Shown piece by piece: positions 12,701 through 23,623 of a stretch of 64,000 nucleotides of DNA. The DNA is from Owenia fusiformis (Eukaryota; Annelida; Polychaeta; Sabellida; Oweniidae), in assembly GCA_903813345.2 (NCBI GenBank), contig CAIIXF020000010.1:5883169-5947168 (forward strand), written 5' to 3'. Below the pieces are notes generated by a model, which saw only the letters and a list, made by a program, of their open reading frames with translations, searched no databases and was not told the DNA's origin. Both the position numbers and the translations under genes were made by a program. Numbering within the stretch: position 1 is the first letter of the stretch; the number at the start of each line of letters is the position of its first letter.

Positions 12701-15700
12701 AATCCAAACAGTTTGGGAAAAGTTTGGGAAAAGTTATCAGTACATTGCATCCCATGTAATTATATTTTCAATATAAGAAATAAAATAAATCAGACTGAGA
12801 TTTTTATGATTTATCTATAATAACAATACAATGCGATACAACACAATCTTAGTTGCAAGTGGTGTTCCCGGTTGAGCACTGAATACCACATCTGACACTG
12901 TGAAGTAAAACACTGATTTCAATGTCTGAATCAGAGCTTTCAAAGCATTTAGGAATCAGCTGTAATTCATGACAAAAACTGTTAACATGAATTTTTTGAA
13001 ATGTTGCTTTATTTCATGGTCTTTATTGCATTTCTCCATTTTCCAAGCCAACTGATTTTCGTTTATACTGGAACTTAGGTGGGAAGCGAACTTCTTCATT
13101 ATACTTTTTCATGTAAACATCTGTTGTGAGTTTGCCATCAATCTTGGCCAAACTGTCAGAAAAATCTAACAATTCCTCACCAGTCATGATGTCAGCATTT
13201 GCTTTGGTGAAGACAACTGCGGATTTGTTCAATAATTCTTTCTTGCCCAACCCAAGGGCTTCCAGATCATCAAATGCAGCAATGGCATCATGCCTCTTAA
13301 ATTGTCTGCTGTATGATGATAGGAATCGTGAAAGATATACTGTTTTTCCTGGATATGTTATAACCTTCAACTTAGAAATATGAACATGTTCACATTGACT
13401 TCATTTCAACTAACACCTATGATATATGGATGAATCAAAGTTTGAATAAGTTTACATTTCACTGTAACTCCAACTGGCTCTGTATTGGCCATGTTAATTA
13501 ATATTCATTATCTTGAACAGTATTTAATTTCTTCTTAACCCTACTATCACACCAAACTAGTTTTCACTACGTTCTCGAAAACGGGCTTCAACTGTGTACG
13601 AACGGACTGAACGTACTTAGAACCGTTTGGGGTCTATTTACAAACTTCATTGAACGTACTCGAACAGGTAGGTCCTCCAGAACTTAGAACATGCTCAAAA
13701 TGTTCTTGTGGTCGATACGTTCTACAATTAGAACAAGTGACAACGTTCTAACGACGAGCTGGACGTACTACGAACGGAACCGTCGTACTTCAATCCTACA
13801 AGGGACGATTTAACAACGAGTTGAACTGTTTAATACGTATTGAAAACGAGGTAGAACTAATTGCAAACGGGTTTAAACTGATTTAGAACGTATTTAACAC
13901 TGCTTAGGGGAGCCATCAAAAGTTCAATGTCTGATAGGAAACTAAATAAATCTAGTTTTGAGTTGGACCCCCCCCTCCCCCTCAAAACTAAATACAATGA
14001 AAGTTGATCGCAGACTTTTCACATGTTTTGGCGACTCAATTTGGACTTTCATTGGGCCAGTACTATAACTTATTTATGATTCTTAAAACATGTGCCAACA
14101 ACAATAGGCATAATATTCCATGTTGCATGCATCTTGGTGAAGAAGGCATCTGGTAAAGTCTTTATTTTTAAACCATTCCAAGGCATTTCAAGTCGAAATT
14201 GCGAAAAATTTAAATGTTGAAATTTGTCGGATAGCAAACTGAAATAGCTTTGACCCCCTCCCCCCCCAAACTAGATTTATTTAGTTTTCTATCAGACATT
14301 GATCTTTTGATGCCTCCCCTTATGAACGAGTTGGCAAAAATATAGCTATCACACCAAACAAGTTGCCACTGCGTTCTTCAAAACTGGTTTTAAACTGAGT
14401 GCGAACGGAATGAACGTAGCTGCAACTTTCTAAGGTCTATTTAAAAACTTCTTGAACGTTCTCAGACGGGAAGGTGATTTTAGAATTTTGAATCGATTCA
14501 AAATTCGATGGCGATCATACCGTTCTGTAATCAGGTCATGTTGACCTTCTAGCCTAAGGGACGCGTTCTACGACGTTGCACACCGACGTGGTGCGACCTG
14601 AACGAACTGCGAACTAGATGGACGTATTGAAGACTGTTTAAGAACGAAGTAGCTAATTATTTTAGACATATTTCCCGACCACAGCCAGATTGAGCCCGTT
14701 TTACGACGTTTTCGTAGGACTGGCAAGAACGGGTAAGAACTAGTTTGGTGTGATAGGGGGGTAATGAGCAGATATCACTTTGGGGAGAGACTGCACATGA
14801 AACAGCATCTCATTAACAACATATGATATGATGAAGCAAAGCATGGGGGCTACATACAACTCTCCCACTTCAAAAGAGAGAGTTCTTAATAAAAATAAAC
14901 AAAGTAATGAAAGTAATTAAAACTATATTTCAGCACGTTCATTATAAAAGATTTAAAATTCTTGCACCAATCTTAAGCTGACTCCAATAGTGTACACATT
15001 ATATTGCATATTATATTTGCTATTGAGTAACCATCTAAATAGTTTACTATTACAAAGATTGTGTATATCGTATAATAATATTAATTATTAAGATTGCACA
15101 ATCCACATTGCAACAATATTCATATTGCAACAATGTTAAGGTTATATTAGATTCTGAAAGTATAAACCATATTGCAACAATCTGCACATTGCAACATTGC
15201 TAAGATTGTTAAGATTGTTTGCCATTCTGAGAGAAGTATAAAACAGATTGCAACAATCCAGATTGCAGATTGCACACATTGCAACAATCTGCACATTGCA
15301 ACATTGCTAAGATTGTTGCCATTCTGAGAGGAGATGTATAAACAGATTGTACAATCCAGATTGCAGATTGCAGATTGCAGCAATGTTATATTTCACATTG
15401 TTAGATTGCAACAATCCAAATTGCACATTGTAACAATCTGCACATTGCAACATTGCTAAGATTGTTGCCATTCTGAGAGGAGATGTATAAACAGATTGTA
15501 CAATTCAGATTGCAGATTGCAACAATGTTATATTTCACATTGTCAGATTGTGACAATCCAGATTGCAGATTGCACACATTGTAACAATCTGCACATTGCA
15601 ACATTGCTAAGATTTTAATTTGCCATTCTGAGAGGAGATGTATAAACAGATTGAACAATCCAGATTGCAGATTGCAACAATGTTAACTTTCACATTGTCA

Positions 15701-16763
15701 GATTGCAACAATCCAAATTACACATTGTTTTTGGGTACCTACTGGCCATGATTGTTCAAACTCTATAATTTGTTAATGTTTTTTCAACATTTTACAAAAT
15801 TGCTTTTTCCTTCACATCCATCCCACCCCTCTGGCTATGCCCATGCATGATATTGCAAAATCAAAGAGCATGTACAATCCCTTTATAGCATTGATTCAAT
15901 GAGACCCCCATTGCACTCTCAGAAAGTCACCCATTACAACAATAAAATTAAGATCCACCATTACTCTGTGTGCCGTTTCAGTCTCCAGGCAGACAGTACA
16001 GCAAGTGTCTGGGGGGAGTATACTAGTCATATGCAGAAGCACTGGACATGTCCCCATTGTAATGAGCCAATGATAGTCACAGTGCTAGACCGCCTACAGC
16101 ATGAAGCAACCTGTCAGGCCAATAAGGAAAAACAGCAGGGTATGTCTCAGCCTGATGGGTCTTTCAGAGAATGGATTACAGCTTCACTGATTTTAGATAG
16201 TTAAATTTTTCATTTTCGGCTCACATGGTGAGCCTATATGGAATCATTTTTTAACTCTTTATGCACTATTTAGTTCTTAATTGTAAAACTTAGAAAGTTA
16301 AATCCTGGCAGTGCCTGGCTAGGATCTAAAACCTGATGAGACAAATTTTATTTGAAGCTTTGGGCCAAAAGCATAGGAACACATTTTCACAATTCTGATT
16401 GAAAAAGAATGTCTGAATTTATATTTCTATATAAAATTTCGATAATTCCTTGGTCAAAATCTTTAAAAGAAGTTGAAAGTACACAGTTTGACATTTTTCA
16501 CAGTGATTTTATATTACATAAAACTTGCGAGTGAATAATAACTGTTTTAACCTTTAATATTTCAAAACATTTCTGAAAGAAAATATTTATTTTCAGAACT
16601 AATCTCTTCTAAGGGGTCTTCAACAGATGTGGGATCAACGAGCCAATCAGGAATGAGCAACCCATTAAAAAAGGAATATCACTGCCCTCTATGTTCTAAA
16701 GACTTCAACTTTACAAACACAGAGATTTTGAAGCATAGAAAAACATGCAGAAATGACAATTGA
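3725..16763 (+). CDS. DHX34: ATP-dependent RNA helicase DHX34, C-terminal exons (partial)
   Basis: Three 3' exons of DHX34, the DEAH-box helicase that acts with UPF1/SMG1 in nonsense-mediated decay. Only the C-terminal zinc-finger tail is present; the helicase core lies upstream of the window. Exons: about 3725-3911, 15982-16139 and 16597-16763 (TGA). The first ends KGGVRVNDYLTYN plus TG; the next supplies T to make Cys, so the junction reads LTYNC as in vertebrate DHX34. Exon 2 carries HWTCPHC...RLQHEATC. Exon 3 carries YHCPLC...ILKHRKTC. Both are C2HC-like fingers typical of this tail. Donors are GTGAGT and GTATGT; acceptors follow pyrimidine tracts. The first exon's 5' edge is uncertain (3725 or 3791). 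The 12-kb intron is full of inverted repeats and holds a minus-strand exon. Identification rests on recalled vertebrate DHX34 sequence and is strong for exons 2 and 3. Confidence 0.85.
4890..5990. repeat. Tandem subrepeats of about 165 bp in the left foldback arm
   Basis: The word CCAGGGGTAACCATA recurs near 5080, 5240, 5410 and 5760 with degenerate copies between. Each is followed by TAATAATTTT, ATGCATCTCAAATGAGCTC and CTTGTTTTGTCAT words. The inverted counterpart with fewer units lies at about 7840-8290. Confidence 0.7.
6085..6660. repeat. Inner inverted repeat within the foldback core
   Basis: 6085-6213 and 6530-6660 are inverted copies of each other (for example ATTCCTCCAAATCAGATGAT against ATCATCTGATTTGAAGGAAT). 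This gives a second hairpin nested inside the 4132-9219 foldback. The arms are about 130 bp and the loop about 320 bp. Confidence 0.65.
7311..7744. mobile_element. MITE with TAA target-site duplication (PIF/Harbinger-like)
   Basis: 434 bp bounded by GGCCGTAAGAATTAGATTCT and its inverted near-copy, with TAA on both sides (7308-7310 and 7745-7747). A 3-bp TWA duplication is the known signature of PIF/Harbinger insertion. No transposase is encoded. It lies inside the foldback core and so is younger than it. Confidence 0.7.
9376..11157. repeat. Minisatellite array of about 106-bp units (about 16-17 copies)
   Basis: Successive copies of CTTCTCTCAGAATGG occur about every 106 bp (for example near 9498, 9604 and 9710). 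Each unit is itself built from short inverted CAATCTG/CAGATTG and GCAATGT words. Units differ by small indels (CTCTC, CTCCTTTC, CTCCCCTC variants). Long frames without stops cross the array in several registers because the unit is stop-poor and its length is not a multiple of three; they are not genes. Inverted relatives lie at 15090-15735. Confidence 0.9.
11160..12144. other. DHX34 intron sequence without recognisable features
   Basis: AT-rich sequence between the minisatellite and the hAT-like MITE. I see no exon, tandem repeat or inverted repeat here. Confidence 0.4.
12153..12457. mobile_element. hAT-like MITE with 8-bp target-site duplication
   Basis: 305 bp bounded by CAAGGAGGATTGGCTCCCAG and its inverted copy ending CCTCCTTG. 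It is flanked by a perfect 8-bp direct duplication, GGGCATGG (12145-12152 and 12458-12465). Eight-base duplications and CA..TG ends are characteristic of hAT transposons. No transposase is present. Confidence 0.8.
13022..13370 (-). CDS. 3' terminal exon of an unidentified protein-coding gene
   Basis: About 115 codons on the minus strand, opening at or just after a TTTCTAAG acceptor-like site near 13371 and ending in TAA at 13023-13025. An AATAAA overlaps the stop codon (13022-13027, minus) and another follows at 13008-13013, which supports a real 3' end. The composition is that of a soluble folded protein: an amphipathic segment (RQFKRHDAIAAFDDLEALGL), an acidic helix (TGEELLDFSDSLAKIDGKL) and a basic tail (RFPPKFQYKRK). 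I do not recognise the family. The exon sits in the large DHX34 intron in opposite orientation. Upstream exons should lie above 13371, but I could not identify any among the repeats there; it could also be a retained fragment. Confidence 0.55.
13539..14761. mobile_element. PIF/Harbinger-like TIR element, interrupted by a second MITE
   Basis: The ends are CCCTACTATCACACCAAAC and its inverted copy ending GGTGTGATAGGGGGG, flanked by TAA (13536-13538 and 14762-14764). The body is peculiar: it is studded with GAACG/CGTTC words (ACGAACGGA, TGAACGTAC, AACGAG). A further end-like copy, CTATCACACCAAAC, occurs internally near 14347, so two related elements may be fused or nested. The element at 13907-14319 interrupts it. 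No transposase is visible. Confidence 0.7.
13907..14319. mobile_element. Nested MITE with TTA target-site duplication
   Basis: 413 bp bounded by GGGGAGCCATCAAAAGTTCA and its inverted near-copy ending GCCTCCCC, flanked by TTA on both sides (13904-13906 and 14320-14322). Inverted repeats extend about 75 bp and include AAACTAAATAAATCTAGTTT. It is inserted inside 13539-14761, which dates it as the younger insertion. Confidence 0.75.
15090..15735. repeat. Inverted, shorter array of the 9.4-11.1 kb minisatellite
   Basis: Roughly five to six degenerate units in opposite orientation to the main array, with GATTGCAACAATC, CTGCACATTGCAACATTGC and GCCATTCTGAGAGGAG words (reverse complements of the main unit). 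Together the two arrays could pair in the DHX34 pre-mRNA. Confidence 0.85.
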
Positions 16764-16873
16764 AAAGTCACATGTTTATGGAGTGAATGAGCACTAAGCA
16801 ACATTAATCTTGGAGAAAAAAATTAATTATTTTTCTAGAAAAATGAAGACATCTTATTTTGTTTCCTATACAA

Positions 16874-16879
16874 AATAAA
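16874..16879 (+). terminator. DHX34: AATAAA polyadenylation signal for DHX34
   Basis: First AATAAA downstream of the DHX34 stop codon (111 bp after the stop). Confidence 0.5.
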
Positions 16880-16979
16880 AAGATATGGTTTTATAAAATA
16901 TAAAGATAATAGATCAAGCTGAAAATAACACCCAAAATATTTGTCACAAAATCCCGCTCCCTCCACTATTCAATTTTTA

Positions 16980-17095
16980 TGTTACCATTGGAAGTGGTGA
17001 CATTTTGTGGATGGTGGTTGGTGTTCGGCAGTTGGTGCTTGGCCTTCTGTGTATAACAAATGGCAGGTGGTGACATTTTGCATGTAAATGCCTTG
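16980..17095. repeat. Dispersed repeat, copy B
   Basis: Direct-orientation relative of 1345-1480, with GTGACATTTTGCATGT and AATGCCTTGTTG. The remaining intergenic sequence 17096-18200 between DHX34 and SERF shows no exon, tandem array or foldback that I can support. Confidence 0.5.
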
Positions 17096-18351
17096 TTGGT
17101 AAATTAAGTTAGATCTGGAAGTGAGATATCTTGCCCATAGCTGGTACAATTATACGACTTTACATTGTGTAAGTTGGACTGTCTCGACTTACTTGACAGA
17201 CTCAGAATTATGCCTGTGATATGTGAGGAGATTGAAACATTGATCAGCTAAGAGACAATATCAGTAAAACAGAGAAAAATAAACCCCCACAAACAATTTT
17301 AACCTGGAAAAACATATCCAATATTATAACATTAATTCATATTCTCAAACACAAATTCAAGCTGTAATACAGATACTTTGTGGTATTTTATTCTTCATGG
17401 ACACATATACACAAGTGTACCTCTTACACAAGATCCCTTAGTGCTTATGTGGATGATGCCATCTTTACATTGCCAGAGAACCCATAAACCCATAATCTCT
17501 AGATCACATTCTATTTGTTGTTACAGTACACTGATAATGTTGATAAATAATTACATGGCACAAAATAAAATGTATGAAATTGAAATCAAAAGACACTTTT
17601 GTTATTCTTTAAACTTGAGATATGTTTGTAAGGTGGTTTTACTGTATGTATACTTTTTGGCAGAAGTCTAGTGGTAACCAGTTTGGCTTATGTTACATCC
17701 TCCTTCAGGACAGAACCACTTAACCCTTTCACGAGCCCTATTATGTAATACCTTTCAGGACGATAGGCTCCTTTTGGCACCATTATTTTTATTTATATAC
17801 ATCAATGAAATGATAATACAGTATCTCCAATTCTATTCAGTATTTTTACACCAAATTTTGACAAGTTGTTCTAATACGATAGTCCTTACTAAAAAATGTA
17901 TTTCAGTGATAAAATTCAAGGTATAGGTCCCTGGGCATAGGTAATTTTCAGTTTTCCCCTAAAAACTGCTCTTACTTTTCCGTCACCAGGGCCAACATTT
18001 TCCTCTTATATTCATGTCGGGAAAGGGTTAATGCAGAAAATAAGCCTTTTTTATGGTATATTACAATTGCACATAACAGTAACATGATAGATCTACTCTA
18101 CTACAATTTTTTAAACAAAAGATATCCAATGTTTTGTTAGTAATATCTGAGATTAACATAAAATGATGATGATGGTCTCCCGGGGATGGGCTCCGGTAAT
18201 ATTGAAATGCTCAATGATTTCGTATTCCCGGGGTCACTTTTTCGTTCAGTGTAATTGGAAAGCGCCACCTGTAATAGTGCTACGCCAAGTTCCTGAAACA
18301 TTTCGTAAATAAATTGACGGTTTTACTGGATTTGCCGTATAAATATCCACT

Positions 18352-21300
18352 ATGACACGTATGTATCAACATATGTTAACTCTTATTGATTTGATTCAGA
18401 TAATGACAGCTTCAATTATATTTAAAAATTTTTGAAAACACATAAATACGATGTTCTTTGCCTTTGTTGATTTTTGTGTCATTTTTTCACTCTGAGTTTG
18501 ATTTCAATTTTTCACAGGAAGTTGTATCAAGACCTTTTTGGGCCTCTACGGAGCCTTTTGCCCTTCCCCAATCTTGGAACAGATGAGATCTTATGAGAGG
18601 TGGGGGGGGGGCAAAAGCCCATAAAGGCCGAAAAAGGTCTTGATACAACTTCTTGTGCAATTTTTCGTAAGCATAGTCTAGCTGGATTCTTTCTGATTTT
18701 CTGTTGATTCCAATATTTTAGGGAGCGCCATGTCATTTAATACATATGATGTATCTCAAAGTCCAGCAACTTATTTTCAGTTTATATATCTAAATTGGAT
18801 TCAGTTGCAAATATGGTTTTGCTCTGGTCTTTTCTCACTTCAACAGAAAGGGAGATGCATCGAACTTCGATGTATGGGGTTACTTTATCATGTGGCTACT
18901 TCGACCATTGGTTTATTTTAACCATTGGTGATGGTTCATATTTTCGGGGTTTGGCCATCTTGGATTAAGATTTCATGAGTTGGAGATTTCATATATTGTA
19001 AATTTTTTCAAAAACAAACATGCCGGACATCGGGAATCAGAAATATAACCCAATGATGAAATAGCCCCATGGTCAAAATGGCCCCATGACTAAGTAACCC
19101 CAAACATTGAAGTTTGACCCATCTCCCCTAGGGTGTAATATCATTTGCTTCATTAAGCTTGAAACCTGTCCTCATTTTAATACTCGGCAACTTATTGTTT
19201 ATTTGCTAAATAAACAAACCCCCACCTGATTCACTGTCTTGAATATAATTATACATGGGAAAGGGCCTGGGCCACTACATATCGATTCCAATCTATCAGT
19301 GATGAGGTTTTTATTGACTCCGTCAATTAACAACAATGGGGGAGCATCATTGCCACACGACCCGAGATGGTTGAGCAAAATACTGATTCTTTTTAGGGTT
19401 AGAGTTGAAAAATCTTTGGCCATCTTCAGCTGCAAGCAAAAGTCATTACCCTTACAACCAAAGTACTGATTTGGGGGCCTAATTTAAATGTATTTCCTCA
19501 ATTCTGATTGGCATGAAGTCCAGCCAGCACGTTCAGCGAAGCATTTTTACGAGTGAGATGCCACATACAATTTGGGTCTCAAGTTTCTCATATGAACCCA
19601 TGGCAGTGACACAGAATGTATTGATTGTGTGGGAACCGACGACGACATTGGTAGTTGTATAACATTAGACGTTAAAGTCATTGAGCGATCTGTTTTGTTT
19701 TTTTTGTAATATTTATTTTATTTCAGTTTAACTTCTTACATTTTACATTTTAAAGCAAACTTCAAACGTTCTTCCTTTCACACCATACATTCCTACCCAT
19801 CCATACCCTCTCATCTTTCATACATCTCAGTCAGACACATGCATAAGTGATGTGTTATTTTTGACCACATGGTAACATTTCCTCATATCACTGGAACTTA
19901 GATGCAAAACCTCTCCTTGAAGAACCCCTGTGTTCTTTTTTACATCAATAAGTTAATTAGTCTTATGTTCATGAACATAAGCACAGAATCTTGAACCAGT
20001 TTCTTAACCCAAGATCTCTTCACCCATACTGGTGAATAATAGTACTATGTTTACAGGAGGTAACCAGAGAGAAAAAGCAAGAGAAAAGAATCAGAAGAAA
20101 CAAGCTCAACTAGCTAAACAGAAGAAAACTGGAGAGAAGGGAGAAAACCAAACAACAGCCCTAAATGCACGGAAAGAAAGGTAAACATATTCTTATTCTA
20201 AACAGACTACCCCTGCTAGCAAGTGTATTTAAACATGCGACTTATTGTTCATGCAAAATAATAATCTTTCTGAGAGTGAGGTTTGTTCCCGGCCTGGTTC
20301 GTCGATCAATTATTTCAGAAAAGGTGGTTTTACTCGGCCAGGGGTTCGTTTTATAACGAAATGTCGGTTCAAGGCGAAGGGGTTATGCAACCACCCTCCA
20401 CCCAGCCTATGCCCTGGATGCCCATGTGCTTTACTCAGGCTGCATGTCTAGAACTGTGTGCACTGTCTATAACTACTTTCAAGTCCAGTTATCATAATGA
20501 GAATCTTAAGTTCTTCTTTGTTTAGACTATTAGTAAACAGTGTTTATGTTTATTAATACAGTATGAAAGTAGAGTGTGAAATAACAGTATGTACTGTCTT
20601 GATGATGATGATGGAGTAAAAAATCTGTAACATCAACTCAGTAATCAATCAACTTTGATATATACACATATTATACTTTAATAATATATGTGTGTGCAAA
20701 ATTTCCAGATTACAGCTGTTTAAATACATAAACATAAATAATCAAATCAAATCAATCAACTTTTAAACCTTATCAATATTAGTTTTAGTCCAAAGGTTAG
20801 ATATGTTGAATGATCCAGTTTACTGGTTTTCAATTGCATTTTTGATTCTTTTTATTATTAATCACAAAACTGTTTTGTATTCAGGCTACAGGCTACACAT
20901 GTATTAGGTTCAAAATATTGTAGACTATTGATTGTTGCAGAGACCAAAAGTAGCTAGAACTTGTAAGAATATACCAATCACCTCATTTCAAAGGGATGGC
21001 CCAAGGTCCAATATTTCACTATGTTGCCAGCTGAAATGAGGTTATTAGTATTATTACCACTATGTGCCCAGGGCTGAAATGCAATGGTAAGAACGGATTG
21101 CCACTGATATGACTGAAAGAAAATTATACACACTAAACAATATCTCATTTTCCATTGCTGGGCTAAAATATCCATTTTGGTCTGCCACTACGGCCTGCCA
21201 CAGTGACGTCACATATTGCTCGGTCAATATAGTAAAATATAACAGGCCCAGCAAGGAATAATGATATTGCTCATTGAGCCTAAAATTGCCTCACCTATTT

Positions 21301-21461
21301 ATATCGCCTCACCCTTCGACTTCCATAAAACATTTTTTCATCATGCATTAATGATAATTGTCTTGTCCATTTGTAGGGATGCTGATGTAATGAGACAAAA
21401 ACAAGCAGCAGCTGCTGCTAAGAAAGCTTCAGAAGGAGCATCTGGTGGTGCAGCTAAATAA
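18352..21461 (+). CDS. SERF: SERF family protein (small EDRK-rich factor)
   Basis: A 71-residue, highly charged protein of the SERF/4F5 family, whose members promote amyloid aggregation and bind RNA in other animals. Exons: 18352-18358 (ATGACAC, then a GTATGT donor), 20057-20180 and 21377-21461 (TAA). The short first coding exon gives M-T plus one base; the next starts GA, making Arg, so the protein begins MTRGNQRE, the family signature. The middle is Lys/Gln/Glu-rich (REKAREKNQKKQAQLAKQKK), followed by ARKERDADVMRQKQ. The family's Lys/Glu-rich tail is here an Ala/Gly-rich end with AAAAAKKASEGASGGAAK. All junctions are phase-consistent (phase 1, phase 2). The tiny first exon is inferred from the signature and donor; vertebrate SERF genes also split after MTR or MAR. 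Confidence 0.88.
18506..18665. mobile_element. Short palindromic MITE in SERF intron 1
   Basis: AAGTTGTATCAAGACCTTTT and its reverse complement lie about 75 bp apart, around a GC-richer core with a G run. The arms total about 45 bp each when the weaker outer match is counted. No target-site duplication is obvious. Confidence 0.6.
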
Positions 21462-21590
21462 CAAGTTCAAAACAAGCCGATCTGTAGACCTTCACCAAAT
21501 GACAAGACACAATATTTGACAGGAAACTATATTTGGTATTATGCAAACACATCCTTGAAATATAATGAAGAAGTCCAAGTTGTTTTTACA

Positions 21591-21596
21591 AATAAA
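21591..21596 (+). terminator. SERF: AATAAA polyadenylation signal for SERF
   Basis: First AATAAA after the SERF stop (130 bp downstream); a second occurs at 22326-22331. The stretch 21600-23120 otherwise holds no supported feature. Confidence 0.4.
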
Positions 21597-23124
21597 TAGA
21601 CTTTCTTTACAACATGGAACTTGGTAGAATATTAACGGATGTGGAACTGTTAACCAGTGAAATAACATAATCGAGGTTGAACAAATCATAAGAAAGTCTT
21701 GCACTTCAAATAATATGAGCATGTGCTTCTTGTGGATTGTATAGAATTATATTTTAGGCCATTCAAAGCTAATACTTTATTTAATGTCCTTTCAAAAGGA
21801 AAAATCTTCAAAATTGTCATTTGAATTACAAGTTCATATCCAAGCAGTTATTTTTTCGGAATATTTGCCTTTTTGTCACAATCATAGAAGGGAAGTGACC
21901 TTAAACATACATTTAACTTTGTTTGGCCTTGAGTAATTATTTGTGTCAACATTTAGATGTCAGCATAAATGAGTCAAAATGCATCATTCATGAGTTTAAA
22001 TTGTGATTTATGTGTAGAAATAATTTGTAACATTTTGTGATGGAACATTTCATTTCAAGAAAGAGTTTTTCTCCTAGACCGTGAGCATATTGTGTGATCT
22101 GTGATGGAATTTCAAAGAAATGAGATTTCAGTTGTCACATTTATTTTGTATTTTGAGAGACATACACATACATTTGGACATTGGTCTTAGGGTATGAACA
22201 TTTTCCAATATACAGGACTAGACTCCACTATTTGCTTGCTTTATGTAACAAAGTCCCATGTTTTATCCTGCTTTGTGGCAGACATTGCTTAGGTAGCTAT
22301 GAAACATAACTTTGTGTGTTGTCACAATAAACATCAATCAAAACATATTGATGTTTTGGCTCAACCCTCGAGGCTATATGTACATGTATATCTAAATACA
22401 TTTTTGATTTTATTGTCAACTTCATGATTGTCTACCCTGCTGGATACATTCTTTTTATCATTCATAGGTTTAATTCCATTATTGTAAAAGCATACAATTG
22501 TTTTTAAATGAAAACATATAAGTGTACAAAGATGGCATAGAGGGTTATTATACTATCAGCATATATATTCTCATTCTGTCTAAAGATGTCACTGTGATCT
22601 AGCATCCAATGTTTTCCCAGGCCTCGTCTAGCCTTCATCTCGAAAGTAATGAATTTTCGCCAACTTAATTTTAGATCAATTTTTTAACAGACAAAAGTGT
22701 ATATAGTGTGAGAAATTACTTGACAATGATGGTAAAATTGTTCTTCAGGAAGACTTTTTGGGAAATTAATGCTCTGAGAAAATCTAAGCATAGAATAAGT
22801 GCACTAAGTAAAGAAAGTGATATTTTAATCTTTTCTCTCATTTTGAAAGACGATGCTTGATCACCATGACAACAGAACAAGATGATATTCAGATATTCTT
22901 GTTGGTGAAAGTGAAGACATTATCATACTGTACAATATCACTGATCATTCAATAAACATATACAGTAACTGTGTAGTATTTAAAACTAGCGTTTTCTCTG
23001 TCTGATTTACTAGCATTTCCAACACAAGTGTATTAACTTTATAATATATACAATCAATTTTTGTATGATATATGACCAAAATGGCCACCGCCATCTATCT
23101 TCCAAACTGTATAATATTGAACCC

Positions 23125-23585
23125 CACTATGCAAGGGTTGGGGTAACTTTGCAAGGCTGGATGCCATGATGTCTGTATGCAAGGCTAGATGTCTTGACAT
23201 TAGTAATGCAAGGCTAAATGTCATAATATCTTTATGCAAGGCTAAATGTCATGATGTCTGTATGCAAGGCTAGATGTCCTGACATCAGTAATGCAAGGCT
23301 AGATGTCATGATGCCTGTATGCAAGGCTAGAGGTCATGATGTCTGTATGTAAGGCTAGATGTCCTGACATCAGTGTGCAAGGTTAAATGTCATGATGTCA
23401 GTATGGGAGGCTAGATGTCATATGACATCAGTATGCATTGCTAGATGTTTTGACTTCAGTATGCAAGGCTAGATGTCATGACATCAGTATGCAGGCTAGA
23501 TGTGTTGATGTCAGTATGCACGGCTAGATGTCATGGCATCAGTATGCAGGGCTAGATTTTTGACGTCAGTATGCGTGCCTATTTG
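23125..23585. repeat. Minisatellite of about 29-bp units
   Basis: About 15 copies of the pattern TATGCAAGGCTAGATGTC followed by TGATGTC or TGACATCAG variants. Units differ by substitutions and 1-3 base indels. There is no spacer/repeat alternation as in CRISPR, and the host is an animal. Confidence 0.85.
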
Positions 23586-23623
23586 TCCATAACTATTGGT
23601 GCTTACAGTCTTTATCATTACTA

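Noticed and set aside
13126-13383. Plus-strand 85-codon frame
   Set aside because: Antisense shadow of the minus-strand exon, which has the better composition and polyadenylation signals.
23125-23585. CRISPR-like regular repeat
   Set aside because: Units are contiguous with no unique spacers and the sequence is animal; it is a minisatellite.
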